DNA of 64,000 nt from Deinococcus peraridilitoris DSM 19664 (GCF_000317835.1 NC_019793.1:1922001-1986000), one strand, 5' to 3'; counted from the first letter of the stretch, positions 47,783-56,395 are shown. Made by a program: numbers and translations. Notes: generated by a model not told the origin, from the letters alone.

Positions 47783-48223
47783 TTATTTCTTGGCGGCTGT
47801 TTTTTTCTTAGGTCGGGCCTTTGAACGGCTTTTCCCGAGGCTCTGGCCTTTTTTATAGCTGGCGTCCATTTTTCTGCGGGTTTCTTCGGCAAGCGCCTTG
47901 AAATCAAGTTCGCCACTTTCGAAGGCTTCCAGGCTCGGTTTGACACGAGCAGCACGACGTCCACTCGAAAGGTCCTGGTTGATGCTGTCAAACCAGTGCT
48001 CGAACGCAGGCGTGACTTCGAAAATCATCTCCTTGGAGTCTTTCGAGTACCGGTCGTCACCTCCCCGGCGCGCGTACTGTTTGGGCAGCGTGAAACGCTC
48101 CGGAACGTAAGCAGCGTCGAAACGCCCTTCCCGAACAGCCGAACGAAACATTTTGACAAAAGCGTCCGAGCGTTGCGGATTGCTGAGCTGCTGTACCTGA
48201 TCACTCAATTTACGTAAAGCCAT
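47783..48223 (-). CDS. Small basic hypothetical protein
   Basis: A 146-residue protein with a helical N-terminal part (MALRKLSDQVQQLSNPQRSDAFVKMFRSAVREGRFDAAYVPERFTL), an acidic middle (FEVTPAFEHWFDSINQ) and a strongly basic Lys/Arg tail (KSRSKARPKKKTAAKK). The tail suggests nucleic-acid contact. No family is recognised. GGAGGAATCA precedes the ATG. A promoter TTGATT-17-TACACT lies 40-67 bases upstream. Confidence 0.6.
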   Translation of the reverse strand: MALRKLSDQVQQLSNPQRSDAFVKMFRSAVREGRFDAAYVPERFTLPKQYARRGGDDRYSKDSKEMIFEVTPAFEHWFDSINQDLSSGRRAARVKPSLEAFESGELDFKALAEETRRKMDASYKKGQSLGKSRSKARPKKKTAAKK

Positions 48224-48261
48224 TGATTCCTCCGAAGTGCAAAATAAACAGTTCCGTAAAA

Positions 48262-48290
48262 AGTGTATGTGAGCGTTCGTGACAAATCAA
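48262..48290 (-). promoter_or_regulatory. Promoter of the 146-residue protein gene
   Basis: Reading leftward, TTGATT (48285-48290) and TACACT (48262-48267) are 17 bases apart, with transcription starting near 48255, about 30 bases before the ATG at 48223. Confidence 0.6.
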
Positions 48291-48468
48291 GATTTTTACC
48301 CAGAGTGACCTGACTGATTGTCACTTGGCCGTGCGTTTGATCTCCGCGCCTCCCTTTTCGATCGTTGATGATTGAGGCCATGGCCGATTTACTTCGCGTG
48401 GTTGGTAGTACGAAAAGTGGCTTTAACATTGATCGTCCTGGCATCATGCCGACACCTCGAATACAGCG

Positions 48469-49026
48469 TCAGCCGTGTGGTGCCAGGCGGCGCTCGATCT
48501 CGTCGTGCAGGGCCTGAAGCTCGGCGTCGGTCCGGACGCGCTCGCCGTGGGCCTTTGGCGTGTCGTCGAGGGGCACCCAGCTGACGCAGCCCAGCATCTC
48601 GGGTGTTTCCGTCAGGTGCAGCGGCGCACTCAGGCGCGTCACGCGCACCAGCAGCGCGTGCAGCCAGGGACGGCCACGGTAATGAAACCGCCGCTCGATG
48701 GCCGCCGCGTTCAGGGCCTGCAGCTCCTGCAGGGCCAGCGCCTGCTGCAAATCCTCGATCTTCCAGACCGAGTGCACCTCGGCCAGGGCGGGCAGCGTTA
48801 CCACGCCCGGCTTTGGATCGGGCCTCAGCAGGGGTGCGAATTCGGAGCGCAGTTCCTGCGGATTCTGGTGCAGGAAGGTGGGGTAGAGCAAAAACGAGCG
48901 GTGCTCGACTTCGAAGCCGTCGTGGGTCTCCATGATGCCGCCCTTGCGCAGCAGCAGCGACACCTCGCCCGAGAGCAGCGCGCGCACCTGGGCGTCCCAT
49001 TCCTTGAGGGCGTAAGACGTGGACAT
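48469..49026 (-). CDS. DUF1802 family protein
   Basis: The 185-residue protein matches DUF1802: SYALKEWDAQVRALLSGEVSLLLRKGGI, GFEVEHRSFLLYPTFLHQNPQELR, VWKIEDLQQALALQEL and RPWLHALLVRVTRL. The family is found in Deinococcus and cyanobacteria with no known activity. It is a single leftward gene between two divergent loci. Confidence 0.85.
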   Translation of the reverse strand: MSTSYALKEWDAQVRALLSGEVSLLLRKGGIMETHDGFEVEHRSFLLYPTFLHQNPQELRSEFAPLLRPDPKPGVVTLPALAEVHSVWKIEDLQQALALQELQALNAAAIERRFHYRGRPWLHALLVRVTRLSAPLHLTETPEMLGCVSWVPLDDTPKAHGERVRTDAELQALHDEIERRLAPHG

Positions 49027-49137
49027 ACGCGGATGATACGCGCTGGATGAGGCCGTCGGTCACACACTGACCAGTTCAGCGCTTTCAGGCGGCAACCGCT
49101 TTGATGGAATCCCCAATAAGGCTTTGTGTCGACATGT

Positions 49138-49165
49138 CGTACGTTGATCGTACACACCTTGTACG
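49138..49165. promoter_or_regulatory. Operator of the toxin-antitoxin pair
   Basis: GTACG-TTGAT-CGTAC-ACACCTT-GTACG: three alternating 5-bp half-sites (49139-49165) form two overlapping perfect inverted repeats directly upstream of the antitoxin start, as expected for autoregulation. TACGCT (49162-49167) may be the -10 box; with it the antitoxin mRNA would be leaderless. Confidence 0.7.
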
Positions 49166-49172
49166 CTAGGGT

Positions 49173-49472
49173 ATGACCCAGCTGACTGCCTCCGAGGTCC
49201 GCACACACCTGCGACAGGTTCTGGAACGTGTTCAGCAGGGCGAGGAAATCGAAATTACCCAGAACGGCAGGGTTGTGGCCACCCTGGTGCATCCCGAAAG
49301 GCTCCACCGGCGTGTTCACACGCCCAACACCGCAGCGGCCCAGCAGCTGCTGGCCGGTCTGCGCGCCGACCGTGAGGGGGTTCCGCCACCGGACACCACC
49401 TCCCTCAGCGCCGACTATGCCGAGGAACTGGTTCAGGACATTCGCCGTCAGCGCGCAGGCCAGGGTGAGTGA
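49173..49472 (+). CDS. Phd/YefM-type antitoxin
   Basis: The 99-residue protein has a Phd fold: MTQLTASEVRTHLRQVLERVQQGEEIEITQNGRVVATLVHPE, then a variable toxin-binding tail rich in polar residues. It should bind the operator upstream and neutralise the PIN toxin encoded downstream, whose GTG overlaps this gene's last codons. Confidence 0.85.
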   Translation: MTQLTASEVRTHLRQVLERVQQGEEIEITQNGRVVATLVHPERLHRRVHTPNTAAAQQLLAGLRADREGVPPPDTTSLSADYAEELVQDIRRQRAGQGE

Positions 49473-49899
49473 GACGGTCCGGCACCCGCGCCTGGCGTTC
49501 GACGCCGACGTGCTCATTTATGCGGCGGTCCCGGGGCACGCGCTGGGCCGCCGCGTTCATCAGCTGCTCGCAGAGGCCCCGCGCGATCAGCACTGCGCCT
49601 CGGTGCTGCTGCTGCCCGAGCTGATGTCCAAACCCCTGCGGGAAGGGCGAACTGCCGAGCTTGTAGCGCTGCGCCTGCTGCTCTCGCGGCTGCAACTCGT
49701 CGATACCAGCGAGGACATCGCCGCGCTGGCCGCGCAGCTGGGCGCGGCCTACCGCCTCAGGGCTGCAGACGCCGTTCACCTCGCCTCCGCCGTGGCGGGT
49801 GGGGCAGAGGCCTTTGTTACCAACAACCGCAAGGACTTTGGGGCGCAGAACATCCTGGAAATTCCGGTTCTGTTTCCCGAGATGCTTCCGGCTTGGTGA
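49465..49899 (+). CDS. PIN-domain toxin (VapC-like)
   Basis: The 144-residue PIN nuclease starts at GTG 49465, eight bases inside the antitoxin gene, and carries four acidic active-site positions: FDADVLIYA, LLPELMS, AADAVHLASA and NNRKDF. PIN toxins cleave tRNA or rRNA. Overlap and operator mark a type II toxin-antitoxin module. Confidence 0.87.
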   Translation: MSETVRHPRLAFDADVLIYAAVPGHALGRRVHQLLAEAPRDQHCASVLLLPELMSKPLREGRTAELVALRLLLSRLQLVDTSEDIAALAAQLGAAYRLRAADAVHLASAVAGGAEAFVTNNRKDFGAQNILEIPVLFPEMLPAW

Positions 49900-50202
49900 A
49901 GCAGGGGGCCCTACCTTTGCCAGGGCGTCCCGTCATTGCCGCGTGAGGTGCGTGAGAAAATACATTGCTGCGTAGCCAAGCGCGGCGTCATGCTCATGCT
50001 ATGGCCGTAGGAATGGACCGCTTTGAGGTCGAGCTTCGCCGTGCCCTATCTAGCCGTGTCAAGGCCCGGGTGCAGCTGGATTACGCCGCGCGGCGGGTGC
50101 AAGTCGGGAAGGTTAGCTGTGAGCTCAACAAGGACAGTAGGTTTTGCTCTCCTGCAATTGGCATCCCACGGAGGATACGCTGGGCTGCTTTTGGAGTAGA
50201 AC
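49900..50202. other. Gap between toxin gene and pilin operon
   Basis: About 300 bases; short open frames lack family resemblance. A frame reading MDRFEVELRRALSSRVKARVQ near 50010 might be a decayed coding remnant, but I cannot support it. Confidence 0.35.
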
Positions 50203-51801
50203 TTACCGCCGTTCCCAGGCACGAATATTGAATACGTAATCGGTGGGGCCCGCGCCCGGCATACCGGGTGGCAGGTTGTAGCGCAACATGGGCGACTGCA
50301 CGAGCGCCGGAGTTTGGGTCAGGTCGAAGTAATTCGCGACGACCGTTCCAAGCACCGTGGCTTGCTTCTGGATAACCATGCTTCCTTGGGCATAAAAAGC
50401 TCCGGCCAGTTTTTGCTGGTTTTTATTTGCGTTGATGTTTCCCTCCGCTGTCAGACCAAGTGACGCGCCTTGGGGGTAAGTGTTTAAAGTCCCAGAGGCA
50501 TTGATCAAATTTCCTTCGAGCAAGGCATTTCCGCCTACGCCAGTGAGGGGCGGCAGTTTTTCAAGAAAAAGGTTCCCTTTACCCGTGTAAGTCACGTCAC
50601 GTTGTAAGGAGAAATTCACTCCGCTCAATTTGGCCACGCCGTTGAGGGTGAGCTGGTTTGTAGAAGCGTTATAGGCCATGATTGTCGCGCCAGAGGCCGA
50701 AGTGCAATTGAAGCTGGTTGTGCTGCTGTTGAGAACGAAGGTGGGAGGAGTGCCACTCGTGCGTCCGGCCAGGCAGGCGGTGACATCCGTTGCGAGGGTG
50801 TTCAGATTCGTACGGTACGAGGGCGTTCCATTATCGAGGTTGGGGAACGGGGTCGGGCTGGCGAGGTCATACGCGGTGACTGGTTTGGTAGGACCCGTTT
50901 CTTCCGAGTGAATACGCGAGGCGCTTTCAAGGTCAACTTGGGAGGTGGAGTCGTTGCTCACCACCGGGTTGCTGACATATACGCCTTTTACCTTGTTGGT
51001 GCTGGTGCCAATGAGGGCGCTGCCGCGGAGTTTGATATCACCTTGGTACACACGCACTTTTGAGCAGAGGTCATTAATGTTGCGCTGAGAATCTGGAACG
51101 TTGAATTCCGAAAGGCCACCCAGGTTGCTGGAGCCCGTGCCGTCCCCGGAGTACGAGTTGAACACGCCGCAGTTACCGCTGCAGTCATATGCGGTGTCGT
51201 TAATGCTCAGGTTGCTGCCGCGTACGTTAACAGACCCATAAATGTTTGTGTTTCCGTTAATGCCGTTGCCACTCTGCCCGGTACCAGCGAAAATCGCGTT
51301 GTTCCACACGCCAGTCTCTTCAACATCCCAGCCGACGAGCACGACACTGCGAGCATCACGGTAGGTGCTTTCACTTCTGATCCCCCTGCCTGCTGGTAGC
51401 AGTGTGATGGTAAACGTACCTGAGCTGCCATCATCAAGCGTCACGGTTTGAGCTGCGGTTGGGATGCCTACACGCAGGTCGCGTTGATCAATCACGCCGT
51501 CGCGGTTGATGTCCATGCCGATGCCCAGAATGTTGGCACACTCACCGGCACCGCTGGCAGAGATCAGCCCGGAGTAGTTGCTGAGGTTACGGATCATATA
51601 CGAATACGTGCGATACCCGAGAGTCTTGTACTCTTGCGCGCCGTACTGTGCGATAAAAAAGGCCTGAGTGGCGTTCGCGTCATTGCGGGTGATCCGGTTC
51701 TGAATGCTGGCAGTCACGACGGCGCTACTCACCAAAAGGCCGACGACGACCATAATCATTAGGGCGGCAATCAGTGCAATACCCGAGGTTTTCTGTTTCA
51801 T
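50203..51801 (-). CDS. PilX-like minor pilin/pilus assembly protein
   Basis: The 532-residue protein has the type IV pilin-like N-terminus (MKQKTSGIALIAALMIMVVVGLLVSS, with G|I cleavage and lacking Glu5), then a large extracellular region rich in Asn, Ser and Thr, typical of PilX/PilY1-linked minor pilins, with little similarity elsewhere. It is the last gene of a fimT-pilV-pilW-pilX operon (FimT-like, PilV, PilW, PilX). The sequence is less GC-rich than the surrounding genome. Confidence 0.8.
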   Translation of the reverse strand: MKQKTSGIALIAALMIMVVVGLLVSSAVVTASIQNRITRNDANATQAFFIAQYGAQEYKTLGYRTYSYMIRNLSNYSGLISASGAGECANILGIGMDINRDGVIDQRDLRVGIPTAAQTVTLDDGSSGTFTITLLPAGRGIRSESTYRDARSVVLVGWDVEETGVWNNAIFAGTGQSGNGINGNTNIYGSVNVRGSNLSINDTAYDCSGNCGVFNSYSGDGTGSSNLGGLSEFNVPDSQRNINDLCSKVRVYQGDIKLRGSALIGTSTNKVKGVYVSNPVVSNDSTSQVDLESASRIHSEETGPTKPVTAYDLASPTPFPNLDNGTPSYRTNLNTLATDVTACLAGRTSGTPPTFVLNSSTTSFNCTSASGATIMAYNASTNQLTLNGVAKLSGVNFSLQRDVTYTGKGNLFLEKLPPLTGVGGNALLEGNLINASGTLNTYPQGASLGLTAEGNINANKNQQKLAGAFYAQGSMVIQKQATVLGTVVANYFDLTQTPALVQSPMLRYNLPPGMPGAGPTDYVFNIRAWERR

Positions 51802-51809
51802 TGCTGCTC

Positions 51810-52613
51810 CTAGAGGCTTGGAGTGTCGAAGGTGAAGCTAAGCGATCTGTACGTGAACCCAGCAAGTTGCGGAACGGTTTGTTGAGTACCTGCCAAGAGG
51901 TTTCCACCGGCAGCCGCACGCCGAAGTGGCGCTCGACCGATGACCATCACTTCGACCCTGTATACGTCGGCTGCCGTGTAGCTTCGCGCGCTGCTGCATA
52001 CTCCACCGAACGTACTGCTGCCCTGAGCAGCTTCAAAGGTTGCTTGTACGGAAGTTTGAATGCCCAGCGAGTTCGGGCAGGTTGTGCGGACCATGTACCG
52101 CACGTTGAATGCAACGATGTTCTGAATGGCAGCAATACAGTTGGCGCCATCGGCGATCGTGGTACTCAGGCTGCAGCCGTCAGTTGCGTTCACGGGGGTC
52201 TGGCTGCGAAACAGTGTCGGAACGCCCTGAGCGTCATTGCGAACCTTGTACGTTACGTCCACTTCGCTGTAGGTTCCTGTCGTGGTAGCAGTGCCATAGT
52301 TAAAACGCTGGTAACGGACGCGAATGATGTCTGGATTCGTACCACCGTCCACACCGACCAGCGCGGCGGCGGGCTGGATCGGTAGACTGACCGACGGCAC
52401 CCCGAATGACCCCGCATTTCGAACATCCTCGGTTACGAGTTCAACTGCGGCCTGCACGTTCGACTGGACTTCCTCGCGCGTCTGCTGCGCATGCGTGAAG
52501 TGCTGTTGCTCGATAAAGAAGTAGGCGACGAAGCCGAGAACGATGGCGACCAGGCCCATCGCGAGGAGCATCTCGATGAGCGTGAAGCCACCCTGGCGAG
52601 CAGCGGGCTTCAT
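51810..52613 (-). CDS. PilW-like minor pilin
   Basis: The 267-residue protein starts MKPAARQGGFTLIEMLLAMGLVAIVLG, a class III signal (G|FTLIE). The rest is strand-rich with conserved NPDIIRVRYQRFNYGT and RVEVMVIGR. It overlaps pilV by four bases at its start. Role: minor pilin that primes pilus assembly. Confidence 0.85.
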   Translation of the reverse strand: MKPAARQGGFTLIEMLLAMGLVAIVLGFVAYFFIEQQHFTHAQQTREEVQSNVQAAVELVTEDVRNAGSFGVPSVSLPIQPAAALVGVDGGTNPDIIRVRYQRFNYGTATTTGTYSEVDVTYKVRNDAQGVPTLFRSQTPVNATDGCSLSTTIADGANCIAAIQNIVAFNVRYMVRTTCPNSLGIQTSVQATFEAAQGSSTFGGVCSSARSYTAADVYRVEVMVIGRAPLRRAAAGGNLLAGTQQTVPQLAGFTYRSLSFTFDTPSL

Positions 52614-53047
52614 AACGGGCACCCTGGGTAAGGATTGCTCGCCGTGCCGCCCGGATCTTCCAGGCAGGTGACAAGTTGAGCCGTACTGAACCGTCGTGTC
52701 ACCCCCGCTTTTGTCCAAATGGTCGTCAGGTTTACACGAACGTATCCGTTCAGGGCGGTATCTCGCTCTATTCGCCAAGCTGTCCGGTGAAAGCCGTCTG
52801 TAGCCGATGTTTCTCCGGTGCAGCTGTTGGGTGGAATATTGCATTGATTAAGGTTCTGGTAACCACGCTGTTGCAGCTTTGAAAGCTCGCTTGCCAGGAT
52901 TGCCCTGGCCTCCGGCACTTGTGCGGCTGTTGCCGAGAGACGTGTACTGCCGATGGAAACATAAGCGAGGGCCAGAAACGCAATTGTCATGAAGCTGACG
53001 GCAACGAGCACTTCGAGGAGCGTAAAGCCGGACTGTCGTTGGTTCAT
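52610..53047 (-). CDS. PilV-like minor pilin
   Basis: The 145-residue protein has a class III signal MNQRQSGFTLLEVLVAVSFMTIAFLALAYVS, then a small C-terminal domain with two cysteine pairs (NQCNIPPNSCTG, VTCLEDPGG...YPGC). It overlaps fimT by four bases at its start and pilW by four at its end. Confidence 0.87.
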   Translation of the reverse strand: MNQRQSGFTLLEVLVAVSFMTIAFLALAYVSIGSTRLSATAAQVPEARAILASELSKLQQRGYQNLNQCNIPPNSCTGETSATDGFHRTAWRIERDTALNGYVRVNLTTIWTKAGVTRRFSTAQLVTCLEDPGGTASNPYPGCPL

Positions 53048-53535
53048 TGAATCACCCGGATGACACGACCTTGAGTGGTCACTTCGACTCTCCAGACGTA
53101 GTTGGAATTGTCGGTGCTCTGCATTCGGAACGTGGTGACCGTACCGGGCGCAGCAGTATTGACCAAAAAGGAACGGGGGTCGAAGAGAATAGTTGCCGCT
53201 GCGCTCAGCTGGAGCTGGGTTTTGGCGTAATCACCCGACCTGAGATTGTAAGTTTGGATGGTTGTATCTCCGCTGGAAGTGTAGGTGCGGTCGTTGTTGG
53301 TGTCTTCGTAGACGATGAAGCTTAGACCATTCGCCGGAAAATAAATGCCCGCAAAACGGTTGCGCCTTACGGCCTCGAAGCGCGAGAGCTGAATCTGCTG
53401 GGCGAGCAGATTTGCTGCTTGACGCGTCTGTATCTGGTCTCTGCGTATTGTCAGTGGGACTATTGCAGCGAGGACGCCAACGATGCCGATTACGATCAGA
53501 AGCTCCAGAAGCGAAAAGCCTGAAGTATGTCTCAT
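53044..53535 (-). CDS. GspH/FimT-like pseudopilin
   Basis: The 163-residue protein has a class III signal MRHTSGFSLLELLIVIGIVGVLAAIVP and a FimT/GspH-type globular domain (QTRQAANLLAQQIQLSRFEAVRRNRFAGIYF, FRMQSTDNSNYVWRVEVTTQGRVIRVIQ). It is the first gene of the leftward minor-pilin operon. AGGGAGGGACATG precedes it. Confidence 0.87.
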   Translation of the reverse strand: MRHTSGFSLLELLIVIGIVGVLAAIVPLTIRRDQIQTRQAANLLAQQIQLSRFEAVRRNRFAGIYFPANGLSFIVYEDTNNDRTYTSSGDTTIQTYNLRSGDYAKTQLQLSAAATILFDPRSFLVNTAAPGTVTTFRMQSTDNSNYVWRVEVTTQGRVIRVIQ

Positions 53536-53879
53536 GTCCCTCCCTACCTAGTATGAATAATTCGTAAATTTAAAACACCCCCCGTTAGGGGGGTTTTCAT
53601 CTCATGGATAAGAATCTCATCTTTTGGATAATCGTTTCTGGTTCCTCGAGGTGCAAGGCTCAAGCGCGTTCATGCCAGTGCTGAGGAATACACCATATAT
53701 CAGGACGTGAGTGAAGTCAGTTCGTGATGTCATTGCAAACATGGCCAGCGTCTGCAGCAGCCTGAAAAAAAGCGGCTAGGTCTAACCTGGAGTTTGGTTT
53801 TGAAGTAAGAATCGTTATCCTTACGCTTGAAGTGCGATATGGGCGTGTAGGGGGGAAGCCCAGCGGGAAGTACGCCTGA
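53536..53879. other. Promoter-side flank of the first pilin operon
   Basis: About 345 bases before the first IS element. A GC-stem with T-run (CCCCCC-GTTA-GGGGGG, 53578-53593) sits upstream of the fimT ATG. The rest shows no gene; the pattern may be remains of a longer upstream locus cut by the insertion at 53880. Confidence 0.4.
53572..53597. terminator. Terminator-like hairpin upstream of fimT
   Basis: AAAACACCCCCC-GTTA-GGGGGGTTTT. The 6-bp GC stem is followed by TTTT on the plus strand; on the minus strand it lies 43 bases before the fimT start and is followed by TGTTTT. It may end an upstream transcript or attenuate the operon. Confidence 0.6.
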
Positions 53880-53892
53880 TACGGTATTGCAT

Positions 53893-54411
53893 TCATGAAC
53901 TTTCAGGGTAGTAGCCCAAGTAGGCCGTTGCGGATGAAATGACCTGTGGCTGTGCATCGAGTTCCACGCAGCGAGTGCACAGCCGCTGTTCGAGGGCGTC
54001 GAGATCAGTGAAGGTCTGGTGGTGCGTCGCCTCACGCACCAAGGTCCACAAGCGTTCAGCTGGGTTGAGTTCGGGCGAGTAGGGTGGCAAGACGGCCAAC
54101 ACGATGTTGTCGGGCACCTTGAGTTTCCTGGTCGAATGCCAGCCTGCACCGTCAAGCACGAGCAGGGCGATGACCTTCTCGGGTAGTGAAGCCGCATAGG
54201 CGCGCAAGAAGACGCTCATGACGCACGTGTCAACCTTCGGCAATACGAACCAGAACACCCGACCCAGCGCAGGCTCGACGACTGCGTACAGGTACGTCCA
54301 CTGGTACTTGACGGTACTGGGCGCCGTCGGTCGCTGACCTTTCTTGGCCCACAGACGGCGAGACGTGGGCTTGAGACCGAACCGCGCCTCGTCCTGAAAG
54401 CACAACCGCAC
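53893..54411 (-). CDS. IS630 transposase, catalytic part (OrfB)
   Basis: The 172-residue segment carries the DDE_3 core: FQDEARFGLKPTSRR, ALLVLDGAGWHSTRKLKVPD, LAVLPPYSPELNPAERLWTLVRE (D, D, E at the catalytic positions). The frame is open further upstream to the slippery A8 run and has no own ribosome-binding site, so it is normally made by -1 frameshifting from OrfA. Confidence 0.85.
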   Translation of the reverse strand: MRLCFQDEARFGLKPTSRRLWAKKGQRPTAPSTVKYQWTYLYAVVEPALGRVFWFVLPKVDTCVMSVFLRAYAASLPEKVIALLVLDGAGWHSTRKLKVPDNIVLAVLPPYSPELNPAERLWTLVREATHHQTFTDLDALEQRLCTRCVELDAQPQVISSATAYLGYYPESS

Positions 54412-54446
54412 GTCCTTGTCCGGATGTTCGGCTTGGAGCTTGGCAC

Positions 54447-54962
54447 TCAGTGCGAGGATTTTTTTTGGAACGCCGCTTGCTCTTCCTTGCTGGCCGCCTG
54501 GGGATGCGCGGGACGCGACGTTTGCTGGCTGTAACCGAGCTTTTGCAAGTATCGCCAGCCGGTCGCTTGGTCAGGACGATGGCCCGTCTTCGCTGCAATC
54601 CAAGCCGCGACCTTTGCGCCCGTCCACAGTCCCCCGCCTGGCGGTGCCTCGGTGTCGAGCGCTTGCCCGAGTTCCAAGACGCCGCTGACGTCCAAGACCG
54701 CTTTCTTGCCGCCGCGTGCTTCGCCTGCACGCTTGTGGGTGGGTACGGCGTTGGGTCCGCCTTCGTTGTAGGCACGCACCAGGTCGTTGACCCAAGTATG
54801 CGAACGGTCGACGACTTGCGCGACGTGGCGATTGGCCTTGTCTTGCGAGATCAACCACAAGGCGTGCCAGCGTGTCTTGTCGGCAGGGTGAGCACAGCAC
54901 CGATAGCACTTGCGCAATTCATCCGAGGTCAAGTGCGGCTTCAAACGAACTTCGGGGGGCAC
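54447..54962 (-). CDS. IS630 transposase, DNA-binding part (OrfA)
   Basis: The 171-residue protein has helix-turn-helix segments (DKANRHVAQVVDRSHTWVNDLVRAYNEGG and VAAWIAAKTGHRPDQATGWRYLQKLGYSQQTSRP). It ends AFQKKSSH just past a run of eight A residues (54459-54466); a -1 slip there continues into AKLQAEHPDKD and the catalytic OrfB. Confidence 0.85.
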   Translation of the reverse strand: MPPEVRLKPHLTSDELRKCYRCCAHPADKTRWHALWLISQDKANRHVAQVVDRSHTWVNDLVRAYNEGGPNAVPTHKRAGEARGGKKAVLDVSGVLELGQALDTEAPPGGGLWTGAKVAAWIAAKTGHRPDQATGWRYLQKLGYSQQTSRPAHPQAASKEEQAAFQKKSSH

Positions 54963-55004
54963 GCCTCAGCATGCTCCTCGGAAGATCCTCAACGCAAGAC
55001 CGTA

Positions 55005-55335
55005 TGAGGGGTGGCCTACAGCAGGTGCAGGCTGTCCACACTAGAGTTCACTTTGCCGAGATTGACCTGGTACTGTACTTGCGGTCTCCGGTTTTTCGAA
55101 GATTTACTTTTGCTGAAGAACTGCTGGCGCTGGTGAGCGGCCTGGTGTTTGCTGCCATTTTGCCTAGTTCGGTGTTGGCGATGCCGGTAACGTTTTGTGG
55201 CGCTGGGTGCCGAGTAGCGGCCCTTGCAGGTAGCGTGGAAGAAATCGCACTGGGCAGGGCGATGAAGGCTGGGTCGAGCAACTTGACGTAACTGCCGGAC
55301 GGATCAGGCGCTTTTTCCGGACGCTTTCTATCCCT
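55005..55335. other. Segment between the two IS elements
   Basis: About 330 bases. Both strands have an open frame, rightward ending LLALVSGLVFAAILPSSVLAMPV...SSNLT and leftward ending SYVKLLDPAFIALPSAISS..., but neither has a start, ribosome-binding site or family resemblance. It may be remnant DNA of the original locus. Confidence 0.35.
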
Positions 55336-55346
55336 TAGAGCATTTG

Positions 55347-55943
55347 TCATAGGGATGAGAGGGGCAGAGCGTGGTGGAACCAGCCAAGGATGTCGTTCGG
55401 AGTCACAGCACGCAAAGCAAAACCCAAAGCCTCGATCACTGTCTCCGTGGTCCTGGCCGCAGCTTTCCGCAACAAGGCTTTGAGTTTGGAGAACAACATC
55501 TCGATGGGATTGAAATCCGGGCTGTACGGCGGGAAATACACCAGCTGGCAGCCTCGCGCCTCGATCAACGCTCGGACCTTCGCTCCCTGATGCGACGACA
55601 GATTGTCCATCAGCACCGTCTGCCCGCTTTGCAAGGTCGGGCACAGCACCTGATCCACGTACGACTCGAACACCGCAGCATTCACCGCTCCTTCGATCAC
55701 CAGTTCCGCCTGCGAGCCCTGCGAGCTCATGGCACACAGCAAGGTGAGGTTCTTGCCGGTGTTTCTCGGAACGCGGGCAAAGGCTCGCTGATTTCGTGGG
55801 GCCCTGGCATAGACGCGACTCATCCCGGTGTGGAAGCCACTTTCGTCGAAGCACACCAGGTCGTGCAGCTTCAGTCCAGTTATCTCATTCACAAAGGCGG
55901 CTCGAGCTTCAGGGGACTGTTCAGTGGCGCGGACGGTCTTTTT
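55347..55943 (-). CDS. IS630 transposase 2, catalytic part (OrfB)
   Basis: The DDE_3 domain shows LVCFDESGFHTGMSRVYARAP, QTVLMDNLSSHQGAKV and LVYFPPYSPDFNPIEMLFSKLK (catalytic D, D, E). The frame is joined to OrfA at a run of seven T (55939-55945; A on the coding strand). The junction needs +1 or -2 slippage, unlike the -1 of IS 1. Confidence 0.85.
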   Translation of the reverse strand, partial: KKTVRATEQSPEARAAFVNEITGLKLHDLVCFDESGFHTGMSRVYARAPRNQRAFARVPRNTGKNLTLLCAMSSQGSQAELVIEGAVNAAVFESYVDQVLCPTLQSGQTVLMDNLSSHQGAKVRALIEARGCQLVYFPPYSPDFNPIEMLFSKLKALLRKAAARTTETVIEALGFALRAVTPNDILGWFHHALPLSSL

Positions 55944-56280
55944 TTCTCGTGATTGAGAGCCGTTCGAACATGCGGTCCATGGTTTTGATGCTGACCCGCA
56001 CGCCATGCTGCTCGAAGTAGTACTCCACGTGCTCAGCAAGGGTCGCATCGGGGTACTGCTCCACCTGGGCTCGTAGGACAGCATGGCTGGCTTCTCCCAG
56101 GATTCGTACCCGGCCTTTGTGCCGGACTGGCGCCAGGGGCTGGCCTGCAGCGTGAGCCCGCACATAGCTGCGTACCGCTGATTCACTCAGCCGGAAGGTG
56201 CGGGCCACTTGCGCGATCACTGGCGTGTCCTGGTATGCCGCCACCACTCGCTCTCGTAAATCCAACGAATACGCCCTCAT
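55921..56280 (-). CDS. IS630 transposase 2, DNA-binding part (OrfA)
   Basis: The 119-residue protein starts MRAYSLDLRERVVAAYQDTPVIAQVARTFRLSESAVRSYVRAHAAGQPLAP, a typical IS630 helix-turn-helix, and continues RILGEASHAVLRAQVEQYPDATLAEHVEYYFEQHGVRVSIKTMDRMFERLSITRKK. It stops 24 bases after the A7 run. Confidence 0.88.
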   Translation of the reverse strand: MRAYSLDLRERVVAAYQDTPVIAQVARTFRLSESAVRSYVRAHAAGQPLAPVRHKGRVRILGEASHAVLRAQVEQYPDATLAEHVEYYFEQHGVRVSIKTMDRMFERLSITRKKDRPRH

Positions 56281-56344
56281 CCTTCTATCCTACGGACAAA
56301 TGCTCTAGTATGCGCTTCCACCGAGACAACGGACCACCACTAAT

Positions 56345-56372
56345 GAGTACAGGGGCTTTCGCCCCTGTACTC
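56345..56372 (-). terminator. Hairpin after pilA
   Basis: GAGTACAGGGGC and GCCCCTGTACTC form a 12-bp stem around TTTC, 23 bases downstream of the pilA stop. There is no clear T-run on the minus strand. Confidence 0.6.
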
Positions 56373-56395
56373 GAGTGCTCATGTTGCGTGATAAA

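Larger units (their letters stand above)
53880..55004 (-). mobile_element. IS630-family insertion sequence 1
   Basis: The element has imperfect terminal inverted repeats: CGGTATTGCATTCA (from 53882) and, read inward from the other end, CGGTCTTGCGTTGA (to 55002). TA lies at both ends (53880-53881, 55003-55004), the IS630 target duplication. It carries two leftward frames joined by a run of eight A (minus strand). Length is about 1.12 kb. Confidence 0.85.
55336..56307 (-). mobile_element. IS630-family insertion sequence 2
   Basis: Terminal inverted repeats GAGCATTTGTC (55338-55348) and GACAAATGCTC (56295-56305) are perfect, flanked by TA on both sides. The internal length is 968 bp. It encodes a two-frame transposase different from IS 1. 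It lies just beyond the pilA terminator. Confidence 0.9.

Noticed and set aside
49965..50231. 88-codon ORF overlapping the end of the pilin operon
   Set aside because: No family resemblance, antisense to a real gene at its end and no ribosome-binding site.
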